Positions 25,728 to 34,363 of a stretch of 64,000 nucleotides of DNA are shown piece after piece. The DNA is from Arthrobacter sp. AZCC_0090 (GTDB lineage: Bacteria; Actinomycetota; Actinomycetes; Actinomycetales; Micrococcaceae): the NCBI RefSeq assembly GCF_014207375.1, contig NZ_JACHEE010000003.1:310001-374000 (forward strand). The letters run 5' to 3'. The notes under the pieces are model-generated. The model was given only the letters and a program-made list of their open reading frames with translations. It did not search any database and was not told where the DNA came from. The first letter of the stretch is position 1. Every line of letters starts with the position of its first letter. Both the position numbers and the translations under genes were made by a program.

Positions 25728-27233
25728 CTAGTGCTGCACGGCGTTGGCGGCCTCGAGTTGCAGCGAACGGGCAGTGCTCGCTTCCAGCTCGGCGGCGAGC
25801 TCCGGATTGCCGTTCAGCTTGACGCCGTAGCCCGGCATCATTTCCTTGAGCTTTGACTGCCAGCCCTTGAAGTTCTTCGGGAAGGATCGCTGCAGCATCT
25901 CGATCATGATCGGGACTGCGGTGGATGCGCCGGGCGAGGCGCCGAGCAGTGCTCCGATGGAGCCGTCACGGGCCGTGATGACTTCGGTGCCGAACTGCAG
26001 CACGCCGCCCTTCCGGGAGTCCTTCTTGATGATCTGCACGCGCTGGCCCGCCGTGATCAGCTCCCAGTTGCCGCCGTCGGCCTGCGGGTAGTACTCGCGC
26101 AGTGACTCCACCTTGGCCTCGTGGCGCTTGGCCACTTCCTTGATGAGGTAAGCGGTCAGGTCCATGTTGTCCTTCGCGACAGCGAGCATCGGGATGATGT
26201 TGCTCGGGCGGATGGACAGCGGCAAGTCAAGGTAGCTGCTGGTCTTGAGGAAGTTCGTCGAGAAACCGGCGTACGGGCCGAAGAGCAGGGAGCGCTTGCC
26301 GTTGACGTAGCGGGTATCGAGGTGCGGCACGGACATGGGCGGGGCACCCACGGATGCCTGGCCGTACACCTTGGCGCTGTGTTGGCTGGCGATCGCCTCG
26401 TCGGTGCAGCGGAAGAACTGGCCGGAGACCGGGAAACCGCCGTAGCCCTTGCTCTCCGGGATGCCGGACGCCTGCAGCAGGTGGAGTGCTCCACCGCCCG
26501 CGCCGACAAAGACGAACTTGGCGTGGATCTGGCCGTGCTCGCCCGAAGCAGGGTGCTTGAGCGAAAGGTCCCAGCCGCCGTCGGAGGCTTTGCGGACATT
26601 GGTGACGTCGTGGCCGTAGTTGACTTCAACGCCGTTGTTGGCGAGGTAGCCGGTCAGTTCGCGGGTCAGGGCGCCGAAGTCGACGTCGGTGCCTTCAGCT
26701 GCGCGGGTGGCGGCAACGCGCTGCTTTGCGTCGCGGCCCTTGACGATCAGTGGAGCCCATTTGGCGATCTGCGCCTGGTCTTCCGTGTATTCCATGCTCC
26801 GGAAGAGCGTGTTGGGCTTGAGTGCCTCGTAGCGGGTCTTGAGGAAGTCTGCGTGCTTGTCGCCGATGACGAAGCTCATGTGCGGAACGGTGTTGATGAA
26901 ACCTTTGGGGGATCCGATCAGCTTGTTGTCCACCAAGTGGGACCAGAACTGCCGGGAAAGCTGGAATTGCTCGTTGATGTGCAGGGCCTTGGACGGGTCG
27001 ACTGAGCCGTCCTTCGCCGCGGGGGAGTAATTAAGCTCACAGAGCGCTGCGTGTCCGGTTCCCGCGTTGTTCCACGGCCCGGAGCTTTCAAGGCCGGCTT
27101 CGTCGAGTCGCTCAAAGAGGGAGATGGTCCAGCTGGGTTCGAGTTGCTTGATGAACGCTCCCAGGGTTGCGCTCATGATTCCGCCCCCAATAAGGACGAC
27201 GTCAGCGTGGTGTGTCTTGGAAATGAAGGTCAC
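25728..27233 (-). CDS. mqo: Malate:quinone oxidoreductase
   Basis: A 501-residue FAD enzyme oxidising malate to oxaloacetate with reduction of the quinone pool, replacing or complementing malate dehydrogenase in the TCA cycle. Seen: [20 protein letters not shown] for the FAD fold, [20 protein letters not shown], which is diagnostic for Mqo, [20 protein letters not shown] and [16 protein letters not shown]. It is peripheral to the membrane. GTG 27233 start. The upstream RND gene is on the same strand after 64 bases, but a functional link is unlikely. Confidence 0.96.
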   Translation of the reverse strand: MTFISKTHHADVVLIGGGIMSATLGAFIKQLEPSWTISLFERLDEAGLESSGPWNNAGTGHAALCELNYSPAAKDGSVDPSKALHINEQFQLSRQFWSHLVDNKLIGSPKGFINTVPHMSFVIGDKHADFLKTRYEALKPNTLFRSMEYTEDQAQIAKWAPLIVKGRDAKQRVAATRAAEGTDVDFGALTRELTGYLANNGVEVNYGHDVTNVRKASDGGWDLSLKHPASGEHGQIHAKFVFVGAGGGALHLLQASGIPESKGYGGFPVSGQFFRCTDEAIASQHSAKVYGQASVGAPPMSVPHLDTRYVNGKRSLLFGPYAGFSTNFLKTSSYLDLPLSIRPSNIIPMLAVAKDNMDLTAYLIKEVAKRHEAKVESLREYYPQADGGNWELITAGQRVQIIKKDSRKGGVLQFGTEVITARDGSIGALLGASPGASTAVPIMIEMLQRSFPKNFKGWQSKLKEMMPGYGVKLNGNPELAAELEASTARSLQLEAANAVQH

Positions 27234-27312
27234 GATCTATCTCCGATAGCGGCGGCACTGGCTGTCACAGAATATCCCCGCGTGGGCGCATAACTGAAAT
27301 TGCGGCGGCCCG

Positions 27313-28980
27313 TCAAGACTTCAGGCGAACGTTTGTAAAAACTTCGTTTAAGACAGGCGATGCAGGGTACTTCTCGACGCGGTCGGAAAGGGCCAAGGCC
27401 GAGATAGGGAAGGCAACGGGGACCGCCGGGACGGTTGCAGCGATTTGGGCATTGATGGTCTGGTATTGGGAGTTGCGGTCAGAGCCGTCAGGGAGCCCGC
27501 GTGCCCTGTCGATTTTCGAGAACACTTGCGGATCGCTGTAGCCGAACTCACCGTTGTTCTCGCCGAAAAGGGTGCCCACGAAGTTGTCCGGGTCCGAGTA
27601 GGCGCCATTCCAGCCGAGCAGGTGGAGCGCATGGTCGCCAGGCGATTGGACTTTTTGGAGGTAGCCGTCGTCCCAGCTCACAGGTACCGGTTTGATGTTA
27701 AGTCCGACGGCGGTCAGCTCGGCGCTGATCTCCGCGTAGATCTTTTCCGGTGTGGGCATGTAGGCGCGGGTGACGTTGAGCGGGTAGTAGAACTTGAGTT
27801 CTTCGCCCTTGTAGCCGGATTTGGCGAGCAGCTGCTTGGCTTTGTCCGGGTCATACCCGAGCGCCGGAGCATTGTTGTTGAATCCGCTCAGCTTGGGCGG
27901 AACGAACTGGGAAGCCGGTGAGGTGTTGTCGATAAAGAACTTATGGATGAGGGTTTCTTTGTCGATGGCCATTTCGATTGCCTGGCGGACGCCAAGGTTC
28001 TGGAGAGGCGCAACGGACTCGTTCATTCCCAGGTACATCACGGAGAACGGATCCCGTTGGACAATCTGCATGCCCTTCTTGACCAGTTGGTCGAAGGTGC
28101 CGGCGGTGACGAGGTCGTAGCCGTCGATTGTGCCCGCCAGCAGGGCCTGGAGGCGGCCCTGCGTATGGTCGAACGGAAGGAAGTTGACGGTAGCGATCTG
28201 TCCGCGGTCGCCCCAGTATCCCTTGTAGCTCGTGAGGGTGATGCGGTCCGCGCTCCATGAAGAGAAGACGTACGGGCCGGTGCCTACGGGGTGGGACGCG
28301 TACGCCGACGCCGGCTGTCCTGCCAATTTCTTGTCCAGGACGTTCGCATTGCCCTCGGCCATCGCTTTGGGGGACGACATTGCGAAAGCTGGCAGCGTCA
28401 AAGCCTGGAGGAATCCAGTGAAGGGCTTCGCCAAGTTGATTTGGACGTGGTCGGCAGAGATCGCCTTGCAGTTCTTGAAGAGGGAAAGCACGGCGTCGTC
28501 CGAGAAGGACTTGAAGACGCTCTTGAAGGGAATGCCTGGCACTTGTTGGCGTACGGTTGCCGGAAAGTTGAACCAGCGGTTGAAGTTGCTGCACACTGCC
28601 GCGGCATCAAAGACTGTCCCGTCGTGGAAAGTGACTTTTGTGCGCAGTGTGAAGTCGTAGCTGAGGCCGTCATTTCCCTGGGACCACGCTGTGGCTAGTA
28701 GGGGCGTCGGCTGCCCGGTGGAAGCATCGACGCCTACAAGGCCTTCCATCACTTGCCGGGTGACGCGATACGACTCGGCGTCGTTCGTCAAAGCGGGATC
28801 GAGTCCAAGGGGCATCGACGGCGTTCCGAAGTTGAATGTCTTGCTCGGTTCTGCCGGAGCGTCGCCTGCGGCCGATGTCGACGGTGCCGGTCCAGGACTT
28901 ACCGTGCACGAGGTCAAGGCCACGGCCAGAAGGCCTGCGCCGATTTGTAGCGTGACTCGGCGAAGCTTGCTGCTTACCAC
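27313..28980 (-). CDS. Extracellular solute-binding protein family 5 (peptide/nickel type), lipoprotein
   Basis: A 555-residue binding lipoprotein: signal peptide with lipobox LTSC (Cys25), an Ala/Pro/Ser spacer, and the SBP_bac_5 fold beginning FNFGTPSMPLGLDPALTNDA, with FTLRTKVTFHDGTVFDAAAV (the family signature region), a HPVGTGPYVFSSW segment and NEVFTN at the end. It would deliver oligopeptides or similar ligands to an ABC importer, but no permease or ATPase gene is adjacent, so it is an orphan here. GTG 28980 start. Confidence 0.9.
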   Translation of the reverse strand: MVSSKLRRVTLQIGAGLLAVALTSCTVSPGPAPSTSAAGDAPAEPSKTFNFGTPSMPLGLDPALTNDAESYRVTRQVMEGLVGVDASTGQPTPLLATAWSQGNDGLSYDFTLRTKVTFHDGTVFDAAAVCSNFNRWFNFPATVRQQVPGIPFKSVFKSFSDDAVLSLFKNCKAISADHVQINLAKPFTGFLQALTLPAFAMSSPKAMAEGNANVLDKKLAGQPASAYASHPVGTGPYVFSSWSADRITLTSYKGYWGDRGQIATVNFLPFDHTQGRLQALLAGTIDGYDLVTAGTFDQLVKKGMQIVQRDPFSVMYLGMNESVAPLQNLGVRQAIEMAIDKETLIHKFFIDNTSPASQFVPPKLSGFNNNAPALGYDPDKAKQLLAKSGYKGEELKFYYPLNVTRAYMPTPEKIYAEISAELTAVGLNIKPVPVSWDDGYLQKVQSPGDHALHLLGWNGAYSDPDNFVGTLFGENNGEFGYSDPQVFSKIDRARGLPDGSDRNSQYQTINAQIAATVPAVPVAFPISALALSDRVEKYPASPVLNEVFTNVRLKS

Positions 28981-29072
28981 TCTTGTCCCCTCAAGGCAGT
29001 TGGACGGGCGAAGGCCCGTGGCAGCCGGACCGCAGCCCAGTCTAGTTCAGGGGCCTGAGTCCTCGCTGGAAA

Positions 29073-29107
29073 CGGAAGTGCCCCGGTCAGGGACCGGGGC
29101 ACTTCCG
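29073..29107 (-). terminator. Terminator after tRNA-Leu
   Basis: CGGAAGTGCCCCGGTC and its complement form a 16-bp stem with a 3-base loop, followed on the minus strand by TTTCC. It lies 6 bases past the tRNA 3' end. Confidence 0.8.
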
Positions 29108-29112
29108 ACATG

Positions 29113-29194
29113 TGCGCAAGGGGGGACTTGAACCCCCACGCCCGAAGGCACAGGAACCTAAATCCTGCGTGTCTGCCAATTTCACCACTCGCGC
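29113..29194 (-). tRNA. tRNA-Leu (anticodon TAG)
   Basis: The minus strand folds as a class II tRNA: acceptor GCGCGAG / CTTGCGC, anticodon stem CAGGA / TCCTG enclosing TTTAGGT, long variable arm (TGCCTTCGGGCG) and TGGGGGTTCAAGTCCCC T-arm. The anticodon TAG reads CUA and related leucine codons. The CCA end is not encoded. Confidence 0.95.
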
Positions 29195-29312
29195 GGGTGC
29201 CGGTACCTGGCCAGGATCCAGCGTTCCTGGGTCCCGGGCATATACCGCCCTCTATTGTACCCGCGGTTTTGCGCCAGCCGTTCCAACCTGGCCCGACATG
29301 GGCATGTGGCGC

Positions 29313-29786
29313 CTACTTGTCGAGCTTGAGGTCCCTGCGGAGCTTTGCAACGTGTCCAGTAGCCCGCACGTTGTACTGCGCCACGGCTACCTTGCCGTCA
29401 GGGTCGACGACGATCGTTGATCGGATCAGCCCTTGGTACGTGCGCCCGTAGTTCTTCTTTTCGCCCCAAGCCGCGTAAGCGTCAGCTACCTGGTGCCCTT
29501 CGTCGGACAGCAGGGGAAAGGTCAGTGATTCCTCCGCCACAAATTTTTCCAAATCCTTCACGGTATCCGGAGAGACACCAAGGACTTCGTAACCGGCGGC
29601 ATGAAGAGTTGAGAGGGAATCGCGGAAGTCGCAAGCCTGCTTCGCGCATGCCGGAGTGGACGCCGCCGGGTAGAAATAGATGACCGTATTGCGGCCACGG
29701 TACGAGGCCAGGTTGACCTCTTGGCCGGTATGGTCCTTGAGGGTGAAATCGGGGGCAATATCGCCCGGAATGAGTCGTTCCGCCAT
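29313..29786 (-). CDS. bcp: Thioredoxin-dependent peroxiredoxin Bcp/PrxQ
   Basis: A 157-residue atypical two-Cys peroxiredoxin that reduces hydroperoxides with thioredoxin. GDIAPDFTLKDHTGQEVNL starts the fold, and the catalytic loop FYPAASTPACAKQACDFRD holds the peroxidatic Cys (TPAC) and the resolving Cys five residues on (KQAC), the Bcp spacing. The conserved Arg is in GLIRSTIVVDPDG. Cytoplasmic. Divergent from a MarR gene about 110 bases away, which might sense the same stress (inference). Confidence 0.94.
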   Translation of the reverse strand: MAERLIPGDIAPDFTLKDHTGQEVNLASYRGRNTVIYFYPAASTPACAKQACDFRDSLSTLHAAGYEVLGVSPDTVKDLEKFVAEESLTFPLLSDEGHQVADAYAAWGEKKNYGRTYQGLIRSTIVVDPDGKVAVAQYNVRATGHVAKLRRDLKLDK

Positions 29787-29894
29787 AATGTGCTCCTTGC
29801 TTGCGTCGCGACCACTTAGCTTAGTGATGAGTTGCTCGCTTCACGAATTGAATTCGAACCGGATCTGTATGTCCCGGCCGATATACTGGCCCTT

Positions 29895-30380
29895 ATGCCT
29901 GATATGGAACGGTGGCCCACCGGGCGCTTGCTCTCCACGGCGGCGCGGCTAGTGGAGCACGCCTGGAACGAGAAACTGAGTGGTATGGGACTGACCCACG
30001 CCGGGGTCATTGTCCTGGAAGTACTGGCCGTCAAAGGACCCGTCACACAGTCGATGCTCGCACAAATTGTCCGCGTTCAGGCCCAGACCATGGGGAAGAC
30101 GCTCGCCAGGCTGGAGGCTCACGGCCATGTCAGCCGCACGCGCGGCGTTTCCGACCGCCGAAGCCAGATGGTCAGTTTGACGGAAGCGGGGGAGCACACA
30201 CTCGGGCTAGCTTCGCAGCTGGAGCGGGAGGTGCTTGCATTTGTTCCCGTGGATACCGCCAAACTGCGCTGGGAGCTTCAGGCCTTGGTGCGAGAACTGG
30301 CGAACAACGATTCTTCCGATGCTGTCAACGTCATTGTGGCCGCCGATTCCGGCGCAACGCAGGGCAACGTCTCCGGCTAA
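29895..30380 (+). CDS. MarR-family transcriptional regulator
   Basis: A 161-residue MarR protein with RLVEHAWNEKLSGMGLTHAG, the recognition stretch TQSMLAQIVRVQAQTMGKTL and the wing HVSRTRGVSDRRSQMVSLTE. ATG 29895 is favoured; an open frame extends to 29832. It stands alone and is divergent from bcp, so the shared gap of about 108 bases may carry its operator. The C-terminal 25 residues are low in conservation. Confidence 0.88.
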   Translation: MPDMERWPTGRLLSTAARLVEHAWNEKLSGMGLTHAGVIVLEVLAVKGPVTQSMLAQIVRVQAQTMGKTLARLEAHGHVSRTRGVSDRRSQMVSLTEAGEHTLGLASQLEREVLAFVPVDTAKLRWELQALVRELANNDSSDAVNVIVAADSGATQGNVSG

Positions 30381-30420
30381 GTCCGCCGGGCTGTCGGCCC
30401 ATGGCGGATGGTTGGAAATG

Positions 30421-30459
30421 CAAAAAATCCCTGAACGGCGTTTCGGCCATCCAGGGATC
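30421..30459 (-). terminator. Terminator after the first tRNA-Lys
   Basis: On the minus strand ATCCCTG ... GGC cgaaac GCC ... CAGGGAT forms a stem followed by TTTTTT, a standard intrinsic terminator placed just beyond the tRNA. Confidence 0.85.
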
Positions 30460-30466
30460 TTTCTTT

Positions 30467-30542
30467 TGGTGCACCCCCCGGGACTTGAACCCGGAACCCA
30501 TTGATTAAGAGTCAATTGCTCTGCCAATTGAGCTAGAGGTGC
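30467..30542 (-). tRNA. tRNA-Lys (anticodon CTT), copy 1
   Basis: Minus strand: acceptor GCACCTC / GGGGTGC, anticodon loop CTCTTAA giving CTT, T-arm CCGGGTTCAAGTCCCGG, discriminator A and an encoded CCA at 30467-30469. Identical in sequence to the copy at 30612. Confidence 0.96.
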
Positions 30543-30574
30543 AATTGTTTGTTGCTCACAACGCAAAGAAATAA

Positions 30575-30602
30575 CCCTTGAGCGGCTACTGCCGCTCAAG
30601 GG
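30575..30602 (-). terminator. Terminator between the two tRNA-Lys genes
   Basis: A 12-bp perfect stem CCCTTGAGCGGC / GCCGCTCAAGGG with loop TACT, followed on the minus strand by TTATTTCTTT. It lies after copy 2, so copy 1 must be read either by read-through or from its own promoter. Confidence 0.8.
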
Positions 30603-30611
30603 CCCTTCCTT

Positions 30612-30687
30612 TGGTGCACCCCCCGGGACTTGAACCCGGAACCCATTGATTAAGAGTCAATTGCTCTGCCAATTGAGCTAGAGGTGC
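30612..30687 (-). tRNA. tRNA-Lys (anticodon CTT), copy 2
   Basis: Same cloverleaf as copy 1, with encoded CCA at 30612-30614. The two genes are tandem on the minus strand, 69 bases apart, and identical. Confidence 0.96.
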
Positions 30688-30750
30688 ATTCGTCGATTTT
30701 GATCAGCTGAAGGCTCTTTGTTCCCTCGTTGATCTCCGCAACGACATGTA

Positions 30751-30779
30751 ACTCTACACGACACCTGCCGAAGTGTGAA
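30751..30779 (-). promoter_or_regulatory. Candidate promoter of the tRNA-Lys pair
   Basis: On the minus strand TTCACA (30779-30774) and TAGAGT (30756-30751) are separated by exactly 17 bases and lie about 64 bases upstream of tRNA-Lys copy 2. The same -10 (TAGAGT) with a 17-base spacer is seen before tRNA-Gln. Confidence 0.5.
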
Positions 30780-30804
30780 ATCGGCACGAGCCCCTTCCCC
30801 GCCG

Positions 30805-31977
30805 CTACCGGGGAGGCTGCAGGACTAGCGCAAAATCAGGGTTTTGGTTGTTGCTGAGAACCCATAGAGTGCCGTCTGGGGCAAGCGAAACGTCCCTGAG
30901 TCGACCGTACTGGGATGTGAAGTATGCCACAGGAGCCCCTGCCGTTTCCCCGTTGAGGGGCACAGTCCACAATCGCTGCCCCCGCAAGGCGCAGGTGAAC
31001 GCCGTTCCATTGACTATTTCCAAGCCGCTCGGGGAGGAGTCCGCCGTCGACGGCCACACAACCTTGGCATCACGGAAACCGGCGTGGCCGGGCGCACCGG
31101 TTACTAGTGGCCAACCGTAGTTGCCGCCCGCTTCGATGAGATTGAGTTCGTCGTTCACATCCGGACCGAATTCGCTCGCCCATAGCCTGCCGGCACTGTC
31201 CCAGGCCAGCCCTTGCACATTGCGGTGTCCGTAGCTGTATACCGGGTTGTTGCCGAAGGGGTTGCCCGGCGCCGGTTTTCCATCTGGGGTGAGCCGCAGG
31301 ATCTTCCCGCCAAGCGCATTGCGGTCCTGGGCTTGCTCAGGGCGCTGCGCATCACCCGTGCCGACGTAGAGGAACCCGTCGGGGCCGAAGCGGATGCGCC
31401 CGCCGTTGTGGGTTGAGGCTTTGGAGATGCCGGAGAAGATGACTTCGGGTGTGCCAAGACTCAACCGCCCGTCCGCGGCTTGTTCCAGCCGGGTCCGGGC
31501 AATCCTGTTGTCCGATTCAGCGGTGAAGTAGGCGTAAAGCAAGTGGTCCCTGGCGAAGGTCGGGGAGAGGGCCAGTCCCAGCAGTCCGCCTTCGCCGCCG
31601 GGCACGACGCCGGGAAACTCGCCAATGGTTGCGTGGTTGCCGTTCCGGACGGATTTGATGAGCTTGGTGTCCCGTTCCGAGATGATTGCTGTGCCGTCGT
31701 CAAGGAACACGATGGACCACGGGAGGGTGAGATTCAGGTCCAGTTTCCGGATCAGCTCCAGGCCCTTGCCTGGAGGCCCGGGGGCCTGGACGACGGGTGA
31801 CCGGCTCGCGGGCGGTGACGTCGCCGGCGGTCCTCCCGGCGACGAGCCAGTGCCGGGGGAACTCCCCGTGCAAGCGCCCAGGAGCAAAGCCGAGATGCAG
31901 ACTATGGCCATGAGCGCCCGGGCAGGCAAAAGGCGGGGCCGGAGCAAGCTTCCGGAACCCGCCTGCGCCTGGTCCAT
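30805..31977 (-). CDS. PQQ-dependent sugar dehydrogenase-like lipoprotein
   Basis: A 390-residue six-bladed beta-propeller of the soluble glucose/aldose dehydrogenase (GdhB/YliI) family. A lipobox LGAC (Cys36) and a Gly/Ser/Pro linker anchor it outside the cell. Propeller marks: LNLTLPWSIVFLDDGTAIIS, GGEGGLLGLALSPTFARD with a Ca/PQQ-site Gly-Glu-Gly-Gly, THNGGRIRFGPDGFLYVGTGD, YSYGHRNVQGLAWD and SEFGPDVNDELNLIEAGGNYGWP. The catalytic His of this family would lie in SKASTHNGG-like or nearby loops. Whether the cell makes PQQ cannot be seen here. Confidence 0.9.
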   Translation of the reverse strand: MDQAQAGSGSLLRPRLLPARALMAIVCISALLLGACTGSSPGTGSSPGGPPATSPPASRSPVVQAPGPPGKGLELIRKLDLNLTLPWSIVFLDDGTAIISERDTKLIKSVRNGNHATIGEFPGVVPGGEGGLLGLALSPTFARDHLLYAYFTAESDNRIARTRLEQAADGRLSLGTPEVIFSGISKASTHNGGRIRFGPDGFLYVGTGDAQRPEQAQDRNALGGKILRLTPDGKPAPGNPFGNNPVYSYGHRNVQGLAWDSAGRLWASEFGPDVNDELNLIEAGGNYGWPLVTGAPGHAGFRDAKVVWPSTADSSPSGLEIVNGTAFTCALRGQRLWTVPLNGETAGAPVAYFTSQYGRLRDVSLAPDGTLWVLSNNQNPDFALVLQPPR

Positions 31978-32022
31978 GGTGTGTCTTGGTTGTCGTCCTG
32001 GGACCGTCAGTTTCGCTGGTGC

Positions 32023-33114
32023 TCAGCGGCGATTCCTACGCGGCGGACGGAAACCGGCGGCCTCCGCGTGGGCACTCGAAATAAACCAGACCCCGGCTTT
32101 GACCTCGTCGTAGGACGCACTGTCTTCATCGTGATAGATCATGGTGTCGGCATTGCCTTTGACTGTGTAGCCGTCAGGGCCGCTCCCATCAGCGTTCGCG
32201 GCAGCCGAACCTTCGCCGTACGGCTGGTCGGCGGCGAGATGACCGCCCAGCGGCCCCGCGACGGCGTCAGCCGCCTCTTGCTGCTTCTCTTGCTGCCCGT
32301 CCGGAGCCGTGTCGTCGATCTCCGCCGCGGCGGATTCGGCACCGGGAAGCGTCGGTGAATGGGCGTCCGTGTACTCGCGGTGGTGGACCGGAACCGGCGC
32401 AGCCGGTGCGCCGACTTCGCTCCACGTGGCTTCCCATTCGGCGCTGTCGGCCAGCTGCTCGGGACTGGGTGGCGCGGGAGTGGCGGGTTGCGTTCCTGCG
32501 GCCACCGAACTGTCGGCTGCGTGGGGAACGGAAGGTCCGTCGTCGGCTGCGGTGACGTCGTCGGCCGTCACGCCCTCTTCGAGTTCCGGCTCGGAAAGGA
32601 CCGGTGCGGGAACGATCGGCTCTGGAACTCCCGGCTCGGCCTTCTCCGAGACTGCGGCCTCGGAGCTCGTGCTCTCCTCCGCCAGCTCTTCGGACAGCAG
32701 AGGTTCCGGGAGCGTGGGCTCCTCGAACAGGGGCTCCTCCACTGTGGTTTCAGTAGCTGGGGACTCTGCCGGGGCGGCCATCCCGGATTCGAGGGGCGGG
32801 CCAGGGCGCTCCCAGTCGTCGACGTCGACGCCGCCCTGCTCTGGTGCTGGTTCCAGCTCGGGCTCCGGGGCGGTCTCGGGCGCGTCGGCGCGTTGCTCAG
32901 CCAAGTCTTGTTCGGCGGTCGCGGCCGCTGCCACCAAAGGGGCCGAACCCGTCAAGGCCGCAGCTGTGACGTCCATCTGCGGAGACGAGGCAGTTTGTGA
33001 CGGAGAGGACGGGGCCATGCCGCCCGAGGAAGACTTCGCGCTGTTGCGGCTCATGAGCCACCAGACAATCGCGACGATCAGCACAATGACGATGACCCAG
33101 ATCAACCAATCCAT
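32023..33114 (-). CDS. Single-pass membrane protein with C-terminal 'sunset' domain
   Basis: A 363-residue protein: one N-terminal TM segment (WLIWVIVIVLIVAIVWWLM) with a short outside tip, then a long region (about 25-310) very rich in Glu, Ala, Pro and Ser with no fold, and a conserved C-terminal module YTVKGNADTMIYH ... VWFISSAHAEAAGFRP. I recognise that end as the 'sunset' domain described for ArfC-like channel accessory proteins in actinobacteria, usually next to arginine/lysine-rich membrane proteins. The acidic linker is expected to be cytoplasmic. Function not established. Confidence 0.75.
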   Translation of the reverse strand: MDWLIWVIVIVLIVAIVWWLMSRNSAKSSSGGMAPSSPSQTASSPQMDVTAAALTGSAPLVAAAATAEQDLAEQRADAPETAPEPELEPAPEQGGVDVDDWERPGPPLESGMAAPAESPATETTVEEPLFEEPTLPEPLLSEELAEESTSSEAAVSEKAEPGVPEPIVPAPVLSEPELEEGVTADDVTAADDGPSVPHAADSSVAAGTQPATPAPPSPEQLADSAEWEATWSEVGAPAAPVPVHHREYTDAHSPTLPGAESAAAEIDDTAPDGQQEKQQEAADAVAGPLGGHLAADQPYGEGSAAANADGSGPDGYTVKGNADTMIYHDEDSASYDEVKAGVWFISSAHAEAAGFRPPRRNRR

Positions 33115-33284
33115 GGGAGGAGCCCTTCTGTTCGAGTGGCACAGTTGTCGTGATTTGACGTTACGTCCGTGTCACGGGACTGTCTAGGTTTGTCAATCGA
33201 TTCGAGGCACGCGCTATGTTGCATGCTTCCAATGCCGCTGCCCGAGCGAACTGAGTTGAGAGTCGCATCCCCTAGGGTGTCTTC

Positions 33285-34211
33285 ATGGACTTCAAGAGGC
33301 TGCGTATCCTCCGCGAACTGGCGGACAGGCAGACGGTCGGGGCAACGGCGGATGCCATGAACGTCACAGCCTCTGCGGTGTCACAGCAGCTCAAAACGCT
33401 CCAGGAGGAGCTCGGCGTCGTTCTCGTGGAGAAGGATGGCAGGGGAGTCCGGCTGACCGAGGCGGGCCTCGCCATGGCGGGAGCGGCTGCCGATGTAGCC
33501 ACGGCGATGGCCCGGGCGGAATCGACGGTTGACACCTATCGCAGGGGTTGGCAGGCCCACATTCGGGCGGCGTTCTTCCCGAGCGCCGCCGAGATGCTGC
33601 TGCCTGGACTGCTGCACCGAGTCAAGGCGATTGAAGGGCTGCATTTCGAAGCCCATTTCGAGGATCCCGGAACTGACGGTTTCGCCGGATTGGCAGCGGA
33701 TTATGACATCGTCCTCGCCCACAGCGTGGATGGCCCGGAAGTGTTCGCCCGGCATGGCCTTGAGGTCCTCCCACTGCTGGAGGAAGCCCTGGACGTCGCC
33801 ATGCCGGCCGGCCATAAGCTAGCGGCCAAGGCACGGCTGACGGCCCATGACGTGGTGGGTTACCCGTGGCTCGGCGTTCCTGTCGGCTTTCCCTTTGACA
33901 CCGTGCTCCGCCAGATTGAGCTCCAAGCGGGCACGACGGCGGTGCGCGGCCAGCGGTACCCCGACCTCCGGGTCCTTGAAGCCCTGGTTGGTTCAGGGCA
34001 CGGAATCTGCCTGCTTCCCCGATACACGGCCCACGCCAACCAGGGAAAGCGGCTGGTCCTCCGCCCGCTCGTAGGAGTTCGCGCCAGTCGTAGCATTGTG
34101 GCCCTCGCCCGTCCGGAGGTGGCCGCCCGTACTACCATCAGGCAGACCCTCAACTTGCTTCAGGAAGAGGCCGCGGTCATTGCGCAGGAGCTTCGGCTCA
34201 GTGACGAGTGA
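33285..34211 (+). CDS. LysR-family transcriptional regulator
   Basis: A 308-residue LysR protein: N-terminal helix-turn-helix (LADRQTVGATADAMNVTASA then VSQQLKTLQEELGVVLVEKD) and a periplasmic-binding-protein-like effector domain (about 90-300). The wording of the HTH is that of the small-genome actinobacterial LysR group with MDFKRLRILRELADRQ at the start. It lies just upstream of ilvD on the same strand (152 bases), so a link to branched-chain synthesis is possible but not shown. Confidence 0.9.
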   Translation: MDFKRLRILRELADRQTVGATADAMNVTASAVSQQLKTLQEELGVVLVEKDGRGVRLTEAGLAMAGAAADVATAMARAESTVDTYRRGWQAHIRAAFFPSAAEMLLPGLLHRVKAIEGLHFEAHFEDPGTDGFAGLAADYDIVLAHSVDGPEVFARHGLEVLPLLEEALDVAMPAGHKLAAKARLTAHDVVGYPWLGVPVGFPFDTVLRQIELQAGTTAVRGQRYPDLRVLEALVGSGHGICLLPRYTAHANQGKRLVLRPLVGVRASRSIVALARPEVAARTTIRQTLNLLQEEAAVIAQELRLSDE

Positions 34212-34240
34212 CACTCGGAGGGTGAGTGCAGGCTCGTGCT

Positions 34241-34258
34241 GTCTCGTATATTGAGACG
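34241..34258. promoter_or_regulatory. Dyad GTCTC-N7-GAGAC upstream of ilvD (putative NdgR/LtbR site)
   Basis: A perfect five-base-arm dyad that aligns as TCTCG-N5-TGAGA with the site beside the IclR gene and leuC (TCTCA-N5-TGAGA, 63057-63071). It lies 106 bases before the ilvD start. Confidence 0.6.
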
Positions 34259-34363
34259 AGCGTCCACTATCTGAATGAAATATTGAATCAAATAGCGCTA
34301 AATTTGCCTCAACCAGTCCGTCGTGTTCGTTGGCCACAGCCCAAGAGTCATAGACTCGTGCCC

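Noticed and set aside
32359..33187. Plus-strand frames opposite the sunset-domain gene
   Set aside because: Ser/Gly-rich mirrors of the Glu/Pro/Ala-rich linker.
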